A DNA stretch of 64,000 bases. Source: Laburnicola sp. R22_1. Taxonomy: Eukaryota > Ascomycota > Dothideomycetes > Pleosporales > Didymosphaeriaceae. The first letter of the stretch is position 1; every line of letters begins with the position of its first letter. Where the stretch lies: contig JACONQ010000018.1 in assembly GCA_014281115.1 (NCBI GenBank), positions 1,240,001 to 1,304,000 on the forward strand, given 5' to 3'. Positions 12,004 through 23,915 of the stretch are shown here, in pieces. The translations under genes and the position numbers were made by a program. The notes under the pieces are model-generated. The model was not told the origin of the DNA, did not search any database, and was given only the letters and a program-made list of their open reading frames with translations.

Positions 12004-14987
12004 ATGTCTTCCCCGTCCACAACCTTCCAGCCTTACGATCGAGTCACTGGGACTGAACTCTCGTCACAACAGCAGACGACTTGCCGAGCCTACTATTTAA
12101 TTATAAAGGCTTACATCGATGGCATCGAGAAAGGAGCTGGGGCCCCGATACCCTGGACTCGCAAGAATCTCCGTTGCTCTACCGCAGACCTCCTCGAATT
12201 GATAGAACGCCTGGCAGATGACATTCAGCAAAGAAGTTGGCGGGACCTGGCGGCGAACTATGGTACGAGCAGCATACAATCGTGGGCTGAGGCAGAAGGG
12301 CAGAAGCTGGCGGTGGTGGGGTTGGGAGTGAACGGTGCAGCTTTAGAGAGGTACCAGTACGCTGTCAACTTGCTACATGAGTTTATCAATAGGCTGGCAC
12401 GCGCCAGTGATTGCTCTAGAATTCCCTTGAAAGCGGCGGCGCCTCTGCCGACTATTCCATACATCCTCGATCGCGCGAGCCTGGGCTCCGACAGCAACAC
12501 TACACTTGCCAACGCTACAACAACGAAGCTCGGGGGCCGGCGGAGCATCCTATCTGAAGCGGAGCGTAACACGATATTAGAGGCTATAAATAAAGAATTG
12601 CCTGCGTTTCCATTAGCTAAGAGCCATGGAGCTAGTTCTTTCATAGATCCGTGGGAAGAGCTTCAATTCGAAGTCCCAGCGAAGCCCCTAGCCGCAGCTC
12701 CTACACACATAGCTGAGGTACCGCGAGCGCCTTCACGTGTGTCTGGTAGGTGGAGACCGAAACCGGTGTCAAGTTGGGCTCTTGAATATCTGCGAGGCGG
12801 CTGGCAATCGAATAGCCTGGTAAATGCAACGGAATCTCATCACCATGCGCCACCTCCGTGGGAAGAGACATCGCATGACAACAGTATTCGTTTACTCCAG
12901 CGTACCGACTCTGACAACGTATCGATAATCAGCGATGAAGGCGGCTTTTACATTGATATCGTGACCGGTGGAGTTCGAATGAAGAGGCCCGGCCGCCCAA
13001 TTCCTCCTGTAGCCTCTCGTCTCAAAGGAAATGTCAGTTTCGACGTGCCTGACCCGACGGATACTAGGACTTCGACTGCTTCGGGTCTGGACTATTTCAA
13101 GACGCCACGATCTATCTTGAGTGGCAATACGATCTTTGCGACTCCGGATGCTGGAAATGACGACCTTGGCCCAATGCACTCGATAGTGCGTACCACGTGA
13201 GTCTATTTCATTGTTGGAAACGCCTCTGTACCCGTGATATGCTACATTCAGCTCGTCAGGCTGCATTCCTTGGATTCCGAGGACGGTCAGACATTGAAGG
13301 TCATGTGTCTTCAGTTCTGGATGGAGATAATTCCGATGAATCAGTATGATCCTCAGGATGCATCAGTTCATCCGGCCCTTGCTAGTGTTTTATGATCCCA
13401 GCCATGCAGGTTTTTCATTCTCTTTTCATGTCTCCGTGTATTGCGTTATTCATCTTCTGATGCTTACAGACGCACAGTAACACGTCCGCATGGAACAAGT
13501 ACCTTCGTCAAAAAGGTCTCATACCGGACCCGTTTGAGGAGATGGATTGGTCTGGCAGAGGTCAGCATGCCGAATTCGAAGCAACAGAAGAAGCAAGCAT
13601 CCCTCTCAAACACGAGGGAAATCTCGGTCACAGCGCCACAGCTTTAGTAGACAGCGTACGATGTAGAAGGATTCGGCTAGCTCGTAAGAAGGCTTTTCTT
13701 ACCGTTCGATGTGCTTATTGGCACCATCATTGACTTTTTAATTCTGCATGGTAGAAGTGGATGTCTTCGCTTGCGCTGTATCTCTTATCTATTCTATACT
13801 CTATGCTGCAATATATGCTGACATTAGACCTCTCTTCAGGCAAAACCGTCCACGTAAGCAGGCGTTTTAAGAGAGAAGAAGCCCTTCAAGAAGTCGAGCA
13901 CCTACAACGATTGAAGCACTCCCACGTTATCCGAGTCATTGGAACATATACGCTGCCTCGCAAACTGTCCATACTGCTCTATCCCGTCGCCGACTACACG
14001 TTAGACGAATTTCTCGAGTCAGTTGAAGACGACCTACCTGCAGACGAGCGCGCAACCCGTCTTTACTCCATCTCGACTTTCCTGCGCTGCCTCGCCAAAG
14101 CGGTAGCTTACATTCACGCAAAAGCAATGAAGCACATGGACATCAAACCTAAGAACCTTCTTGTCCGCGACATGCACCATAGCACCATTTGTAACCAAGG
14201 AAAGTATAAGATCTACATTGCAGACTTCGGGATAGCTCGATCGTATCGCTCCGTCGACGACTGCAATACAGAGACTCCAACTGCTTACACAAGAACGTAC
14301 GCTGCACCCGAAGTCGTAGCGCAGGAGCGGCGCGACCAAAAGGCCGACATATTTTCCCTGGGAGCGGTTTATGCAGAGATGCTTACCGCCCTCGCTCTCC
14401 CAACCTTGGATATTCTCCACGTGATACGTGAGTCCGACTCGGTGGATCGCTCGTACACTGCGCACGCACCTGCTGTTCAAAGATTCGTGCGCGACCTCTG
14501 CCTCACAAGCTATGGCTTCGAATCTGACACCATCCACTCGCATATCACAGAGTTGGTAGCGCTCATGCTGAGCACCGATCCGGCTGATCGTCCCACTGCC
14601 GCGACCATTGTAGAGAACATTCCTTTCCTGGCGTTCTGCTGTGACGTCAATGGCGGCCCGGAACCTTTCGAGGCGGCTGATCGCCCAAGAGACCGGCAGC
14701 TGTATGATCGGGCGATGGAGATTGCCGAGGCGGATGAGAGGTATTGGAGATGCTCGGTGGAGGGGTGTGTCAAGGTTTATTCCAGCCGAGAGAAGTTGGA
14801 GTACCACAATTTGGTGAGTGGCGTTTCCCGTTGCTTTAAGCAGCACCGCGTCTGTGAAGATATACTGACGGATGTGCAGAACGGACATGGAGAGGCTGAT
14901 GCGCTGGCACGAAATGAGGATGAGAAACCAGTTGTTGCGGAAGACAGTGTTGAAAATTACCAGCGAAATGACTGGTCGACATTTTGA
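12004..14987 (+). CDS. Protein kinase with N-terminal extension and C-terminal zinc-finger-like tail
   Basis: The proposed exons are 12004-13196, 13478-13683 and 13840-14987; the frame closes across both introns (donors GTGAGT and GTAAGA). The first ~430 residues match nothing I recognise. The kinase domain starts in exon 2 with a glycine loop (GNLGHSATALV) and the beta-3 lysine in LARKTV, which is created by splicing. Exon 3 follows with HVIRVIGTY, a catalytic loop HMDIKPKN near residue 565, DFG near 594 and an APE motif (YAAPEVV). The usual HRD arginine is Met, so this is a non-RD kinase; the catalytic Asp, Lys and Asn are present. After the domain there is a C-x4-C...H stretch (WRCSVEGCVKVYSS) like a degenerate C2H2 finger. 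A further 66-bp intron (14814-14879) is likely and leaves the frame unchanged, so the last ~35 residues are uncertain. Substrate unknown. Confidence 0.75.
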
Positions 14988-15995
14988 AGCTTTCCATAGT
15001 CGTGAAAAGTTGACAAGATACTTATCAATATCTCAGAGTTGAAGTTTAAGGCGAAAACTCCACGATACGGATACCTCGTCGAGATTTGTCGCGATTCGGC
15101 ACCGAGTGTGCATACCCAGCCTCCCGTCGTTTGGGCAGAATTTGATGGCCTGATTTATCTATCATGGCAAGGAAACAGGACGACACTTAGAACTTCACCG
15201 GCCTAGATTCGTGGCTGGCGGTGGGCGGGTGTGTGTAGGTCGTTGTTCGTATGCGCTGTGCGCTACGCACTACGCGATGGCATCCACAGTACTGAGATAA
15301 ACGTCTAAAAACCGTGTGTTGCCCCCGGGTAGACAGTACGAAGGCTAAATATACTCAAGGTCGTGTCCTAGGGCTGCGCAGACCAATGATTACGGGCGAT
15401 GTTTTGGTGTGGTGATGAGCGCGTGCAAGATGTTGTTGAGCGTTGCGGGTACGTCCATGGTACGTAGCCAGGCAGCGGGGTGTGGCGGGTATGTAGGACA
15501 TATCAGCGCCGAGTTTGCGAATCAAAGAGAAAGATGAAGATCATGATCGCGGCAATTTTTCAGATTCTTAGTGACGCTTGTTGTGACTATACATGCGGAG
15601 GTGATACTGTATGTATCGAAGTCCCAATGCCAAAGTTGGAAGGTGTTAGATGACTTGCGTCTCTCCAGCTTCAAGATAGTAAAATAGATATGCTTATCTA
15701 GCTTATAATCAAATCCAAGAGAAACAGTGTAGATACAGTATACGCTTGGAAAGCCCCATAGCAATTGAAGCGGATTCGTATCGTACATTCAAATGAAATC
15801 CGTTCTGAGGGTGTATTCAAGATTTACGAAGCAGTGCGCGTCTTCTCCTCTTTACCTGCATCTTTGGTGATTTGACTTGCATGATCTGTGTGATATGTTG
15901 GATGTGCCACATGTTTTCAGACGCGCAATTGGACGAGAGAATGATCAATTTATTCCTAAAGAACTGTAGCCTAGGACCAAGCGAACAATATATCT
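14988..15995. other. Intergenic, no gene seen
   Basis: About 1 kb of ordinary composition lies between the kinase gene and the broken membrane-protein gene. It holds only short chance frames with no recognisable product, intron pattern or RNA gene. Confidence 0.6.
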
Positions 15996-17114
15996 TTATC
16001 CGAAGGAAGGTATGAAGTCGGTCCATCTCACGGTCTGGTATACCCCTGCTGGCACAGATCTCAGAGCGATACATGCTTCAACCTGGAGAAATCCTCGGGA
16101 AAGTGTGTACAGCATGAGAAATGGCACCGAAAAGTCGTCATACCATGCTGTGGCGTCCTCGCCGCCATAATACTTCATGAGTATGAATAACAACGGTGGA
16201 AATACCACGCTACACAAACTACCTGAATCGCCACATCCAATTTTCATAGACACTTGCAAAGGAAAAATTCCAGCCTAAAAGATGAGGAACTGCAAATAGA
16301 ATAATGATAAGTATCTCTTGCCAGTAATGTGAATGAGGAGACCAATGAATGTCGCCATTAAGGAACCATTTTCTATCGTCTTCTTCGGGGGAAACCAGCC
16401 GCCCAGGCTCACCATTCAGTATTACAGGTCGTTGCACATCGAATGGTTTCCCCCAGGAAGATATATATGTCGAAATTGCACACAAGACGATCGCGACGGT
16501 AAGCAACTCAATAGTCGCGATTGAGAGACGTTGAATGGCACGTGCCAGTAGTTGGATGATAAAATAGCTTACTTGTAGTAATGCAATGGCCTTGGTGAAC
16601 CAGTTTACTTTGCTACGATCTTCAATATCCTTGTCTTTAATTTTTGGTTTTTCCACGTGTCCTTCATTCATAGCCGTTATGAGACGACGAGCGGGAGGAT
16701 AATGAAGACGGTCATTGTGTTTTAAAGCGAACCCTCCCATCAGTAGGAAGATGTACTGCTTTAAACTCCAAAGTTATCCCGTGTATGGATGACGTACTAT
16801 CATCTTCAGAGCTTAGTAGGCGCATCTTGAGCAGGTAGCTGGTAAAAACTCACTGTTTTTCTCAAATACCGAGCGTAGTCAAGGTCCCCAAGTGCGACCC
16901 ACGCAACACATTCTGGCGCAACAATCGCTCCAACCATGTAACGCACTTTCCGAAAGAAAATCTTGACGGGACCGTCGTTCAGGCCTGGTACGTTGGGGTG
17001 GACTGCGCTCCATGTGCCCAGGATAAGTGTTGCAAAGCACGTCCACGGGAGACCGAGAGTGTCTCGCCCGTTTGGTTCCTACACCCAACCAACCCTCTCC
17101 GTCGTCGAGTTCAT
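15996..17114 (-). pseudogene. Broken gene for a fungal multi-pass membrane protein
   Basis: Read from an ATG at 17114, the conceptual product starts MNSTTERVGWV and follows a common fungal membrane-protein pattern. Its landmarks are an N-terminal W..C...T..LGTW.AVHPNVPG segment, APE..AWVALG, then LLMGGF, LHYPPARR, EDRSKVNWFTKAIALLQ, several membrane helices, KPFDVQRPV, and a C-terminal W.DFIPSFG. A 50-bp intron fits at 16804-16853 (donor GTGAGT). Three lesions are visible: an in-frame TAG right after GWV, an in-frame TAA shortly before LLMGGF, and a frameshift after the WMWRF segment near 16220, where the continuation (GSLCSVVFPPLL) is in another frame. These make it very probably a pseudogene. 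The family's function is not known to me. Confidence 0.7.
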
Positions 17115-18011
17115 GAGGGCAGTATGCGTCGGGATCAAGATTTGCTGTGTAATGCGTGATGTGCGCTGAAACAAATGAGAGATGTACGACTTATAAGTGG
17201 GTCACAAGAAGAAAGCTGAAGTGATGGAAAGATGCAAAGAAAGTGAGAGGGGCAAATGAATATAAGAAGGATTCAGCTCATGCTCAATTCTGTGTTCAGC
17301 CTCCTGTCGTATAACAGCGCTCCACTTTGTGCTAGGTACTGGGTTTTAGTGCCTCCTGTTTTACCCCTCTCTGTGTATTGTGCTGACTCGAACTTGGTTA
17401 GAAGCTCCACGACGACGGTCTTCAGTATAACAGCGCTCTGCTGTTCCTCGTATTCCTGCAGTGCAATGGACTTCTGCATAAGGTACCACAATGGCAATCA
17501 GCAGGCTGTGGCATGTATGTCCCAAGGTTGCCTTGGGTATGTATAGACGAAATGATAAACGGCCCCGTGCCTACAAAGCTGTAGCTGTTGTGGATCATGC
17601 GCTATCTATCATGTACGAAGTTTCCTGTGCTCTTTTCAGGAGGCTGCGCTCCTGGACTTAGCCAATACCTAAGGTAGTATCAGTGTTGGGGGCTAGAATC
17701 GTGACCGCTGGGCAACTAAACCGAAAAGCGTAGGATCATAGCTTAGAATACGCACATATAGCTATGCGTTACGTTTCATTCATTCATTCGTATCTCTTTA
17801 ATGCCAACTCGACCTTTTACAGATCATTGAAGATGATACAGGGTGATACAAAAGAAGGCAGAAGTGACGACTGGAAAAACCGTGCCGTGTCGTGACGATA
17901 AATCTATGTTCAAGGGGACTTTTTTTATTTCGTTCATGATGGTCGAAGCCGGGGAATCAATTATGCTAATGTAGTGAGGCTGGAAGGCGGGACTTGAAAA
18001 AGGTGGCGATG
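17115..18011. other. Intergenic with a small dispersed repeat
   Basis: No gene is recognisable. The stretch holds one copy of a repeat of about 105 bp (listed separately) and otherwise only short chance frames. The part next to 18012 is the presumed 3' untranslated region of the GFA-type gene. Confidence 0.6.
17322..17426 (-). repeat. ~105-bp dispersed repeat, copy A
   Basis: The reverse complement of this stretch closely matches 27,320-27,425 (shared segments CACAGAGAGG, GAGGCACTA, AACCCAGTACCTAGCACA). Copy A is bracketed by the direct repeat TATAACAGCGCT at 17310-17321 and 17426-17437, which could be a target duplication or an internal duplication. The family is not recognised. Confidence 0.7.
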
Positions 18012-18785
18012 TTACGACCCTTTCGACGACACAGGCTCTTTCGAGGTCTCCACGACATGGGCACGTGAATCGTCCTCTTGATCTTTATCATGCTCACTGA
18101 GCTTCAGACTCAGCTGCTCCAGTCTTTCATGCAAGGCCTTTTCCGTCTCGCGATACCGCTTCACGAATTCTTCGTCGTCGTCAACTACATCCTCCTTTTC
18201 ATCCGGCGTCTGTGCCGTAGGCGTTTTATCAGCCTCTTTCTCTTCTTCACCCTCTTGGCCATCAAGTACCGCCTTCCTCGCCCGCAGCCGTTCCTCAGCC
18301 CTCAGGGTCGCAGCCTCCAACCTCTTCAAGCTGCTCTTGGGCCAGTGCTCCCGGTAATCAAATGGACCTTTACACGTTTTCGCGCCCTCCGGGAGAACGA
18401 CCCAAGGAATTTTGCTCTCGATATACCCGTGCAGATCCGGCTCCATAAGCTGCGGAAAATCCAGAGTGCCAGTCGCGATTTCGGCCGTAACGGGTGTCCT
18501 GACTCCGCCACTCCAAAGCCGCGTCCCGCACTTGGCACAGGATGCTACGTGCCATGCTCGGCCGTCGGGACGAGGAGTAGTGGTGATTTTGGGAGGAGTG
18601 GCGCCGATGTAAGAAATACGGTCGACCTCTATATCCGTGTAGCAGGCGTAGACGGAGCCAGTGAGCTTATTACAATCTGCGCAGTGGCACGCGTGGCAGA
18701 ATAGAGGCGAGCTCTGCAGTCGATACCGCGTGGACTTGCAGTAGCAGCCACCTTCGATAGTGGGAAATGGGCGCGCTTTTTCCAT
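18012..18785 (-). CDS. GFA/CENP-V-type zinc-binding protein
   Basis: A single exon encodes 257 residues from the ATG at 18785, chosen because the domain begins within a few residues; an upstream in-frame ATG at 18947 would add an unconserved 54-residue leader. The domain is the glutathione-dependent formaldehyde-activating enzyme fold (CENP-V/GFA). Zinc-binding cysteines are visible as GGCYC (C14, C16), CHACHCADC (C30-C38) and CAKCG (C83, C86). The family includes S-hydroxymethylglutathione synthase, but most fungal members have unknown substrates, so formaldehyde chemistry is not implied. After about residue 160 comes a charged, Glu/Lys-rich tail likely to form a coiled coil. It is divergently arranged with the SREBP gene. 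Confidence 0.85.
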   Translation of the reverse strand: MEKARPFPTIEGGCYCKSTRYRLQSSPLFCHACHCADCNKLTGSVYACYTDIEVDRISYIGATPPKITTTPRPDGRAWHVASCAKCGTRLWSGGVRTPVTAEIATGTLDFPQLMEPDLHGYIESKIPWVVLPEGAKTCKGPFDYREHWPKSSLKRLEAATLRAEERLRARKAVLDGQEGEEEKEADKTPTAQTPDEKEDVVDDDEEFVKRYRETEKALHERLEQLSLKLSEHDKDQEDDSRAHVVETSKEPVSSKGS

Positions 18786-19263
18786 CGTCGTTGTAATAAA
18801 TGTGTGAAGATTGGTGTAGCTGTTTCCAAGGTCTGGATTTCGTGTGTGTGTTCTGCCAAGACGCTGAGTAGGTAGCGGCACAGCAATTACGAGCGAGAAC
18901 AAGCTGCGAAATATTTGATTCATGTCACATGTCAGTGCGATGCCCATTTGGTTGCATCCCGAACGCCCTCCTAGATGAGTCGACGAAGGTACTAAGTAAC
19001 AGTTGGCTGCTTTGGGTCTCTAACAACGGGACTTGGTGATCTGGCCTGGAATTCAGCGAGCACGACAAGGAACCTTCTCCGAGCGCCCTTCCCGGGCCTG
19101 CATCCGCCTCGAGCTCCCGGCGCCGCAGTCATCGCGAGCGCGAGCGCAGAGAGTGGTGCTATCCCGGGGGATCCACGCAGGATTCAGGTCAACCTGACTT
19201 GACGTGTACGTACGGGATCCACCTCTGCCCCGTACAGTAGGCGGCTCTGTTCGGCTCCGACGC
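18786..19263. promoter_or_regulatory. Divergent promoter region, GFA-type gene / SREBP gene
   Basis: These 478 bp separate two divergently transcribed genes and must contain both promoters. I did not see a convincing sterol-regulatory element or TATA box by eye. Confidence 0.4.
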
Positions 19264-22200
19264 ATGGCCTCCCCATACGACAGCAGCCCGGACGAGGCGC
19301 TGGAGCTCGAGCGAATCGTCGTATGTGCATGTCTGCCTTGTCGAACCGTGCTGATGATGCGCCATTCTCTAGGTCGGTCCGTACTGCTTTTTCGACACCT
19401 TCCGGCCATCCTCGAGCCCCCCACCGAGGAGCGGCACCGGCCCGCGCGCGGGCGACAAAGAGAGCATGCAGGACCCCCTCAGGCCCGCCGGCGTGCGTCC
19501 CTCGTGGCTCACCACGGCGCCCGACGACGTTGCACTGAACGCGTCTTCTGAGGACGTCACGCCAACGAGCTGGACCGACTTCATGACATGGGACCCCAGC
19601 GTGTCTCGAGGACCTGGCTTGAAGCTTAGCGGCCCCGCCTGCGCCCTTAAGCCTGAACACCAACGCTCGCCCGTCTTCGACCGCAGACACAACACACGCG
19701 TGCGCGACCCCTCTCACGTCGCCCCGGGGAGCAATCCGCCCTCCGCCCTCGCCATGTCGGGCCCGTCGCATGACTTCCACTTCGGCGAGAATCCCCCCTA
19801 TGGCTTTACCGCGCCCACGCTCAGCTCGCCCCCGGCCGACACTCCCTCGTATGCCTTCACCGCGCCCATGTGGCCACAACCCATCGCCCAAAACTCGCTT
19901 TTCTCCTCACCGCGATACGACCACCCCGCGCTGCCCGACGCTTCCGTGCCTCCATTGTCGAACCCACCGAGCCTGCATCACAGCCACAGCCCCAACTCGA
20001 TCCACAACGGGAGAGCTAGCTCCTCTTCGGTACACTCCACCCCAGAACCCACAACCGACAACCCCAAGAAAAGGAAATCATCAACCGACGATGACGAGGC
20101 GGCACCGACGAGCAAGAAGGAGAAGCAGCAACCACCGAAGAAGACAGCACACAACATGATCGAGAAGCGATATCGGACGAACCTCAACGACAAGATTGCT
20201 GCCTTGCGCGACAGTGTTCCTAGTCTAAGAGTAATGTCGCGTGGGAACGGGACTGGAGAGGAGGACGACGACCCCGAGGACCTGGAGGGTTTGACCCCGG
20301 CCCACAAGCTCAACAAAGCCACCGTGCTATCCAAGGCAACCGAGTACATTCGACATCTCGAGAAGCGAAACAAGCGTTTGCAAGATGAGGTCACGACGCT
20401 CCAAGGACGGATAGACAACTACGAGAAAATGGCAATATCAGGGCCTATGGCGATGCATGGCCCAATGGGTACACCGGATGGGGGTAGGTATCAAGAGGAT
20501 CCGTTCACACAACCACATAATATACCCATGTCTGGACCTCCACAGGGGATGATTCCGGTACCCGAAAACATCGCAAACATGCGTCATGGTCTGCCGCAGC
20601 AACCGCATTATGCTCCAACGTTCCCGCCCTACTCCGGTGCGCCTCGTCCCGGTCAGAACGGTCCGCCCATGGTCAACGGCCGACGCAACAACGGCATGAT
20701 GGGCAAGCTCATGGTTGGGTCGCTCGCAGGCCTCATGATACTCGAGGGCCTTGCAGAACGAGAACAGTCGGGAGAAGAGCCGGACGGGCGAGGGCTGTTC
20801 GCTCTTCCTGTCCACCTCGCTGCAATCGTTGCTCCTCGCGTTTCTCTTGGCGCTACGAGCGCACAGTTCCCCCTTGCCAAATTCCTACTCATATTAGCCG
20901 CCGTGTTTTACATTATTGCGCCCTTGTTCGATTCCAGTCCGAAACCAAAGAAGAAAGCCATGAACGCCGTCATCCTTGCTCGTGCTCCCTCACTTGCGTC
21001 GCCTGTGGAAGTGCGGCATAGGGCATGGCTTACTGCTATACAGACCGTGTGGGTGCCTCGACACAATTTTCTCCTCGAGGTGACCGCTTTGTGTCTCAAG
21101 ACGTTAAAACTCAGTACGCGCAAGATCATCGGCTGGCCTGGTTACGCTTTTCTTTCAGGTACAACCAAGGAGCAGGAGGCTGCAAGAGTCAAGGCTTGGA
21201 GTATCGCATTAGATGCACAGCTTACTGGTGGCGACGCCGAGATCAGTAAGAGTCGCTTGGTCTTGACGTTGATGGCTTCCGGCACACTGCCAGATACACC
21301 GGGCCGGCTTATGCTCAAGGCCTTACACTTGCGAGTACTTTTGTGGGAGCTTGCCAATGCTGGCCACGGTCTGTCCTGGATTCTCGATCGCTTGAGCGCC
21401 AAACTAGCACGAAGATACTGGAATATGGCTCGGAGCGAGCAGCGCATTGCCACCAATCTCGCGTTCAAGCCAGAAAGCGAAGCCGAACCGCTACCGGAGC
21501 ACTTGGCTGCGTTGCTACAAAACGAATGTGACGAGGTTTTTGACCCTGCAATCATTCAGCGCGCCTATAATCTAGCCTGGAATCGTCCTGTCGCAGAGCA
21601 GACGACTGCAGATCCTTCCATGGACGGAGTAGTAGGCGACGTTGCGATATCGTCTCCGTTGGATGCACTAGCAGCATGGTATTCTAGCTTTATGCTCAGG
21701 AGGAGCTTGGCCGGCGCTCTGGCAAGCAAGGATGGCAAAGCTACGGATTCGATCAAAGAGGATTTGGATTTGGCCGCTCGAACTGCTCCTCCGACCTCCC
21801 AGGCTCAACAACGAGCTCTTGTAGCGCAAGCTGTGGTCTTTGACGATAACACTGCCGCTCGTATCGCTATAGCCTTCGATGCGCTGCCGACAACTCCCTC
21901 TACTGGTCCAACGCTGATGAATCTGGTCTCTGTTGCCCCCGTGGCATCCGATGTTAGGAAAGCACTCATGCTTGCCAAGTGCCTCACGTTGGTCGATTCT
22001 CCCGACTCTGACGCCCGCCACCAAGCCATCTTCGTGGTCAACAACACCTATGTTTCAGAAGCCACCACGACCCTTCTCAGCTTTGTTGCGGGCTACAGGG
22101 TCCTCGACCGGTTCGTCCAAGATCCTGTGCTGCAGGCTGAAACCAGCTATGGCCTTGAACGTCTGGCAAGCTCACTCCGTATGTGGGTTGGACACGAGAC

Positions 22201-22354
22201 GGGACGAAGCAGTGGTCTGTCCGACAAAGTACGTTCGCGCATTGTGAGCCGCTGCTTGGGCGCAAGTAAGACGCTCGTCGGCCTGGCTGAGCGCGAAGAT
22301 GTTGACGCCGGTTATTTCAGCGGAAGCGTAAAAGACGACGAGATTTCCTCGTAA
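19264..22354 (+). CDS. SREBP-type bHLH transcription factor, membrane-bound precursor
   Basis: Exons 19264-19320 and 19373-22354 (52-bp intron, donor GTATGT) encode about 1012 residues; the short first exon MASPYDSSPDEALELERIV joins in frame. The bHLH lies at about residues 276-368 (HNMIEKRYRTNLNDKI, then a long acidic loop and KATEYIRHLEKRNKRL). The tyrosine in EKRYR is the hallmark of sterol regulatory element-binding proteins. Two hydrophobic segments follow, near residues 462-480 and 517-540, then a C-terminal domain of the fungal DUF2014 type. In other fungi (SrbA, Sre1) such precursors sit in the ER membrane and the N-terminal factor is released under low oxygen or low sterol to activate ergosterol and hypoxia genes. 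The N-terminal region is rich in Pro, Ser and Thr. Confidence 0.9.
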
Positions 22355-22975
22355 TACTTTTCATGTATGTCCTTCCTCATGTCAACACTCTTCTCTTTTG
22401 GATTTGGCGGGCCACTCACACGATATCCCTTTGGCGTTGTTTTCACGGCGGTGGCGGAAACATGATCCCATCATGTGCTAGGACTTGAGCTTCTATGACG
22501 GTGGGTGTACTGTCAAAATTCGATGCTCTGGACTTACTGCCAAAAGCCATTTCACTAGCTCACACTCTTCACTTCGGGTTGTATAGTTGCAGGGTAACGC
22601 GTCTGAGGGATTTAGGGAGTCGGGTCAGTCATACTTGGGGGGATGACGCCGATCACACATGTCATGGTTTAATGCTGTAGACTCGGCTAGACAGCGTAGA
22701 CGAAGAAGATCTCTTTCACTTGATTCTTGGCCTTGGTGTGCGATGTGAATTGTTTGACTGTGTTGTCATAGAGGGTTGGATGTTGGATGGTTAGCGTGCT
22801 GTCTATCGATCATGGGGTTGAGCCTCGGCTCCGGTCGGGAAAGCAGTTTCCCCACACTTGGACATGGAAGCCATGCGACGCACGCGGCACGACTAAATCA
22901 CCGCCAACGTCCACTTCCACAACGATCATGCCCCGATAACACATGTCACGCACTCTCCCACAGGCTAATAACGCC
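22355..22975. other. Intergenic, no gene seen
   Basis: This 621-bp gap between two co-directional genes probably contains the SREBP 3' UTR and the promoter of the HAD gene. No RNA gene or conserved frame is recognised. Confidence 0.5.
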
Positions 22976-23915
22976 ATGTCAGCTGTTAAACCCCCAAAAG
23001 CAATCCTCTTCGACATCGGCGGCGTCGTCGTAAGTACGGACCATCCAAGTACATACCAGACCAGAAAGCTGACTCCAGCGCGCGCAGGTCGTAAGCCCCT
23101 TCCAAGCGATCCTCGACTACGAAATCGAAAACAAAATCCCCATCGGCTACATCAACCACGCGATCCAACAAGGCCCCGCCTCCACGGGCGCCTGGCAGCT
23201 CATCGAGCGCGGCCAAGTGCCCCTCGACGACGCGTGGTTCGCGTCGTTCAAAGCGCAGCTCGAGCGGGAAGACGTGTGGCGCGCGTATTGGACTCAATGG
23301 AGCGCGCGGGGCGGCGGACACGCTGATACGGGGCCTGGCGCGGCAAGCGTGGGCGAGCACGTTCCGCCTGTGCCGAGCATTGAGGCGAAGAAGCTGTTTT
23401 GGCGGATGATGCGGGTTAGTCGGACGCCGGATGTGTGCATGTATCCTGCGGTGAAGAAGTTACGAGAGGTGGGGAGGGGGAGGTGGGTGGTAGGCGCGCT
23501 GAGTAACACGGTTGATTTCCCGACCGACGTTGTAGACGACGAGGGCGTGCTCTTCGATACGCGCCTCCTACACGCTCCGCCGCCGAACCCGTACGCGGAC
23601 GACTCGACGAATATCCAGGATGCGTTTGATGTGTTTATTTCGAGTGCGCACGTTGGGTTCAGGAAGCCAGATCCGCGGGTGTATGAGATTGCTGTGGGGG
23701 AGTTGGCGAGGGTGGCGGGGGAGAGGGGGTTGGGTGGGGTGGAGGCGGGGGATGTGGTGTTTCTGGATGATATTGGGGGAAATTTGAAGGGGGCGAGGGG
23801 GGTGGGGATGAGGACTATTAAGGTGGGGTTGGGGAGGACGAGGGAGGCTGTGAGGGAGTTGGAGAGGGTGGTTGGGGTGGATTTGGGGAGTGGGGAGGGG
23901 AGGAGTAGGTTGTGA
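22976..23915 (+). CDS. HAD-superfamily hydrolase
   Basis: Exons 22976-23029 and 23088-23915 (58-bp intron, donor GTAAGT) give 293 residues. Visible HAD motifs are motif I ILFDIGGVV (nucleophile Asp13), motif II GALSNT, motif III lysine in GFRKPDPRVYEI, and motif IV FLDDIGGN near residue 245 followed by GMRTIKVG. The arrangement matches the HAD IA group related to the N-terminal phosphatase part of soluble epoxide hydrolase/ACAD10. The DxGG form of motif I, without the second Asp, is common in that group. Substrate cannot be told from sequence. The 3' part of the coding strand is extremely G-rich, unlike neighbouring genes. Confidence 0.85.

Noticed and set aside
11750..12022. Minus-strand frame of 90 codons at the island edge
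   Set aside because: No motif and overlaps the start of the kinase gene; treated as chance.
19184..19891. Minus-strand frame of 235 codons across the SREBP 5' end
   Set aside because: Arg/Gly-rich low-complexity shadow of the SREBP first exons.
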